From contig NZ_BLLG01000008.1 in assembly GCF_011766325.1 (NCBI RefSeq), positions 186,001-250,000 on the forward strand: DNA of 64,000 nucleotides, given 5' to 3'. The stretch comes from Streptomyces pacificus. GTDB taxonomy: Bacteria; Actinomycetota; Actinomycetes; Streptomycetales; Streptomycetaceae. The notes under the pieces are model-generated. The model was not told the DNA's origin. It did no database searches and was given only the letters and a program-made list of their open reading frames with translations. Shown here piece by piece: positions 62,180 to 64,000 of the stretch. Every line of letters begins with the position of its first letter. Within the stretch, counting starts at the first letter, position 1. The position numbers and the translations under genes were made by a program.

Positions 62180-63562
62180 ATGGCAGCCCAGCCGTTCGCG
62201 GAGCCGGCCCTGGCGGGACTCCGCGAATCCCTGGCCGGTGAGGCCGTGACCCCGGGCGACGCCGGCTACGGCGAGGCCCGGGCGCTCTTCAACGCGATGA
62301 TCGACCGGCGGCCCTCCGTGATCGTCCAGTGCGAGTCGGCCGCCGATGTCGCCGCCGCGGTCCGGTTCGCCCGGGAGCACGGCCTCGAACTCGCCGTCCG
62401 CGGCGGCGGCCACGGCGTCGCGGGGACGGCGACCACCGACGGCGGCCTCGTGGTCGACCTGCGGCGGATGCACGCCGTCACGGTGGACCCGGACGCCCGA
62501 ACCGCCCGCGTCGGCGGCGGAGCCACCATGAGCGACCTGGACCGCGCCACCCAGCCGTACGCGCTGGCGACCACGGGCGGACGGGCCTCCACCACCGGGC
62601 TGGGCGGCTTCGTCCTGGGCGGTGGATCGGGCTGGCTGGAGCGGAAGTTCGGCCTGGCCTGCGACAACCTGGTGGCCGTGGACCTGGTGACGGCCGAAGG
62701 CGCCGAGGTGCGCGCGAGCGAGGAGGAGAACCCGGAGCTGTTCTGGGCGCTGCACGGCGGCGGTGGGAACTTCGGCGTGGCCACCTCCCTGACGCTGCGG
62801 CTGCACCCCCTGCCCGCCATGTCCGTCGCGTTCCTGTTCTTCCCGGCGGAGCGCGGCGCCGAGGTGCTCCCCGTGTACCGGGAGGTGCTGGAGTCCGCGC
62901 CCGACGAGACGGGCGGCGGCTTCATCTACCTCACCGGGCCGCCCGAGGACTTCATGCCCGAGCACCTGGTGGGGCGGGCCGTGGCCCTGGTGCTGGTCAC
63001 CCACGCCGGCCCGGAGCCGGAACTGCGCAGGGCCGCGGCGCCGCTGCTCGTCCTCGGCCATGCGGCCGAGTTCATCCAGGAACTCCCCTACGCCGAACTC
63101 CAGTGCATGATCGACGACCCGCCCGGCCTGCGGAACTACTGGTCGGCGGAGTACCTGCGGGCCCTGCCCGGCCCGGCGGTGGACGCCTTCTGCGCACGCG
63201 CCGACAGCATGATCGTGCCGTCGAGCACCCAGCACATCCTGTTCCCGATGGGCGGGGCGCTGCGCCGCGGCGACTCCGGGTGGCCGCTGCCGTGGCGCAC
63301 CGCGCAGTGGGTGCTGCACCCGTTCGCCGTCTGGGAGGATCCGGACGACGACGAGCGCGGCCGGCAGTGGGTCCGCGACGCCCGGACCGACATGGCGCCC
63401 TGGTCCGCGGGCGAGGTCTACCTGAACTTCATCGGCGACGAGGGCCGGGAGCGGGTGATGGCAGGGTTCGGCGCCGGCAACTACCGGCGGCTCGCCGGGG
63501 TGAAGGCCGTCCACGACCCCGACAACGTGTTCCGGCTGAACCACAACATCAAGCCGGGCTGA
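62180..63562 (+). CDS. FAD-linked oxidoreductase, BBE-like
   Basis: The product has 460 residues. FAD_binding_4 domain: LAVRGGGHGVAG (His that attaches FAD covalently), GGFVLGGGSGWLERKFG, then NPELFWALHGGGGNFG. The C-terminal berberine-bridge segment ends VYLNFIGDE...NVFRLNHNIKPG. Bicovalent members also have a Cys in the GRASTTGLGG region; here no Cys is present, so FAD is probably attached only through His. Such enzymes oxidise sugars, alkaloids or polyketides. ATG 62180 follows GGAAGGGGG by 5 nt. Confidence 0.87.
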   Translation: MAAQPFAEPALAGLRESLAGEAVTPGDAGYGEARALFNAMIDRRPSVIVQCESAADVAAAVRFAREHGLELAVRGGGHGVAGTATTDGGLVVDLRRMHAVTVDPDARTARVGGGATMSDLDRATQPYALATTGGRASTTGLGGFVLGGGSGWLERKFGLACDNLVAVDLVTAEGAEVRASEEENPELFWALHGGGGNFGVATSLTLRLHPLPAMSVAFLFFPAERGAEVLPVYREVLESAPDETGGGFIYLTGPPEDFMPEHLVGRAVALVLVTHAGPEPELRRAAAPLLVLGHAAEFIQELPYAELQCMIDDPPGLRNYWSAEYLRALPGPAVDAFCARADSMIVPSSTQHILFPMGGALRRGDSGWPLPWRTAQWVLHPFAVWEDPDDDERGRQWVRDARTDMAPWSAGEVYLNFIGDEGRERVMAGFGAGNYRRLAGVKAVHDPDNVFRLNHNIKPG

Positions 63563-63951
63563 CCGTTGTCCTTCGGCGTTTGTCCTTCGGCGTTCCGCAC
63601 GGGTAGCGTCCCCGCGATGGAAACCGAGGGCGGGATCACCGTGCACCGGGCGCTCGACCTGCCCGCGCTGCGCGCCCGCCGCCACACCGGGTGACAGGGG
63701 CTCCGGGTCCGGCCCGGGAGGGATACCTCCGGGCAGCCGGTCGTCCGCTCCCGCATCCACCCCGCATCCACCCCGTATCCACCCATGTCCGCCCGCATCC
63801 GCCCGCATCCGCGGGGACGCCGGGGCGCGGCCGGGGCCGGACGGGTCGGACGCCGGCCGGTCGGCGGCGGGGGATACGCTCCGCGGACACCGCTGCGGTG
63901 GGTTCCCGGTCCGGCCCGGGGAGGCCGGAGGCGGCGTCCCGCCGACCGCCG
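63563..63951. other. Intergenic region with tandem 14-nt repeat and tiny ORF
   Basis: About 390 nt. Two copies of TTGTCCTTCGGCGT (63566-63593) follow the FAD oxidoreductase. A 25-codon frame METEGGITVHRALDLPALRA (63617-63694) with a normal-looking start is too short to judge and ends at TGA; it may be a truncated gene start. The rest is CATCC-rich repeat DNA around 63760-63815. Confidence 0.4.
63566..63593. repeat. 14-nt tandem duplication
   Basis: TTGTCCTTCGGCGT occurs twice head to tail just after the oxidoreductase stop. Read directly. Confidence 0.75.
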
Positions 63952-64000
63952 TCAGGCCTTCAGCGCGGGCGAGCGCGAGGGCTGGGTGAGTTCGTCGTAG
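63952..64000 (-). CDS. C-terminal end of an unidentified minus-strand gene (partial)
   Basis: A frame open to the window edge encodes ...YDELTQPSRSPALKA and stops at TGA 63952-63954. Fifteen residues are too few to name the family. The composition differs from the Arg/Pro noise of the adjacent intergenic DNA, so a real gene end is likely. Confidence 0.5.
   Translation of the reverse strand, partial: YDELTQPSRSPALKA

Noticed and set aside
63617..63694. 25-codon ORF METEGGITVHRALDLPALRA...
   Set aside because: Too short to distinguish from chance; noted only in the intergenic entry.

Overview
The window is GC-rich (about 72-73% by eye) with strong third-position GC bias, frequent GTG and TTG starts, 4-nt stop/start overlaps and Shine-Dalgarno sequences such as AAGGAGG. 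Gene content and order (secreted lipase, imuB-like gene, dnaE2, sepF-like sflA, der-plsC-cmk-tyrA-aroH, rsuA-scpB-scpA-parA, ald, pyrG, GH15) indicate a Streptomyces chromosome. As I remember it, the order follows the S. coelicolor SCO1735-SCO1779 arm. Synteny and gene numbers are from memory and unchecked. I saw no tRNA, rRNA, CRISPR array, transposase or prophage.

Layout. 1-2401: two family-2 glycosyltransferases and a polysaccharide deacetylase in overlapping frames, a small glycan operon entering from the left. 2578-6859: AAA protein, GntR regulator, tandem GNAT, DUF402 protein, and a methyltransferase-Nudix fusion. 7310-13411: secreted lipase, then imuB-like and dnaE2, a translesion-synthesis pair with a candidate LexA box at 13475. 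13796-16871: AI-2E-type permease, about 970 nt of repeat-rich DNA, and an alpha/beta hydrolase.

17243-27753 is the most unusual part. It holds a complete FxSxx-COOH (fxs) RiPP-type cassette, all on the minus strand: fxsA, a 54-residue precursor peptide ending FNSAL that is easy to miss; fxsB, a radical SAM/SPASM maturase whose C-terminal domain appears to have lost its HExxH; an AAC(3)-fold acetyltransferase; fxsC (TIR); and fxsT (ParA-like ATPase + TIR + NB-ARC + TPR). Divergent from fxsA is a membrane SLATT/DUF4231 protein, and convergent with that is a SLOG-family nucleotide-sensor-like gene. The block joins a peptide-maturation system to several protein families typical of bacterial conflict and signalling systems.

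27883-39601: streptogrisin-like protease, FMN-binding oxidoreductase, DUF5685 protein with a Cys-rich tail, SflA, acyl-CoA dehydrogenase, DHA2 exporter, PAP2 phosphatase, I78 protease inhibitor and two uncharacterised genes. 40041-44518: der, plsC, cmk, tyrA, aroH (ribosome assembly GTPase, lipid, nucleotide and tyrosine/phenylalanine pathway enzymes). 44809-45500: an ArsR regulator with a palindromic operator, coupled to a VOC protein. 45858-48205: an NrtR-type Nudix regulator coupled to an ADP-ribosylglycohydrolase behind a 35-nt inverted repeat, so probably an NAD/ADP-ribose-responsive unit. 48453-53190: rsuA-scpB-scpA-RHH-like gene-parA, a tightly coupled chromosome-organisation operon. 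53540-62069: alanine dehydrogenase, NB-ARC/TPR protein, ADP-ribose-type Nudix hydrolase, CTP synthase, and divergent GH15. 62180-64000: FAD-linked oxidoreductase, then the C-terminus of an unidentified minus-strand gene leaving the window.
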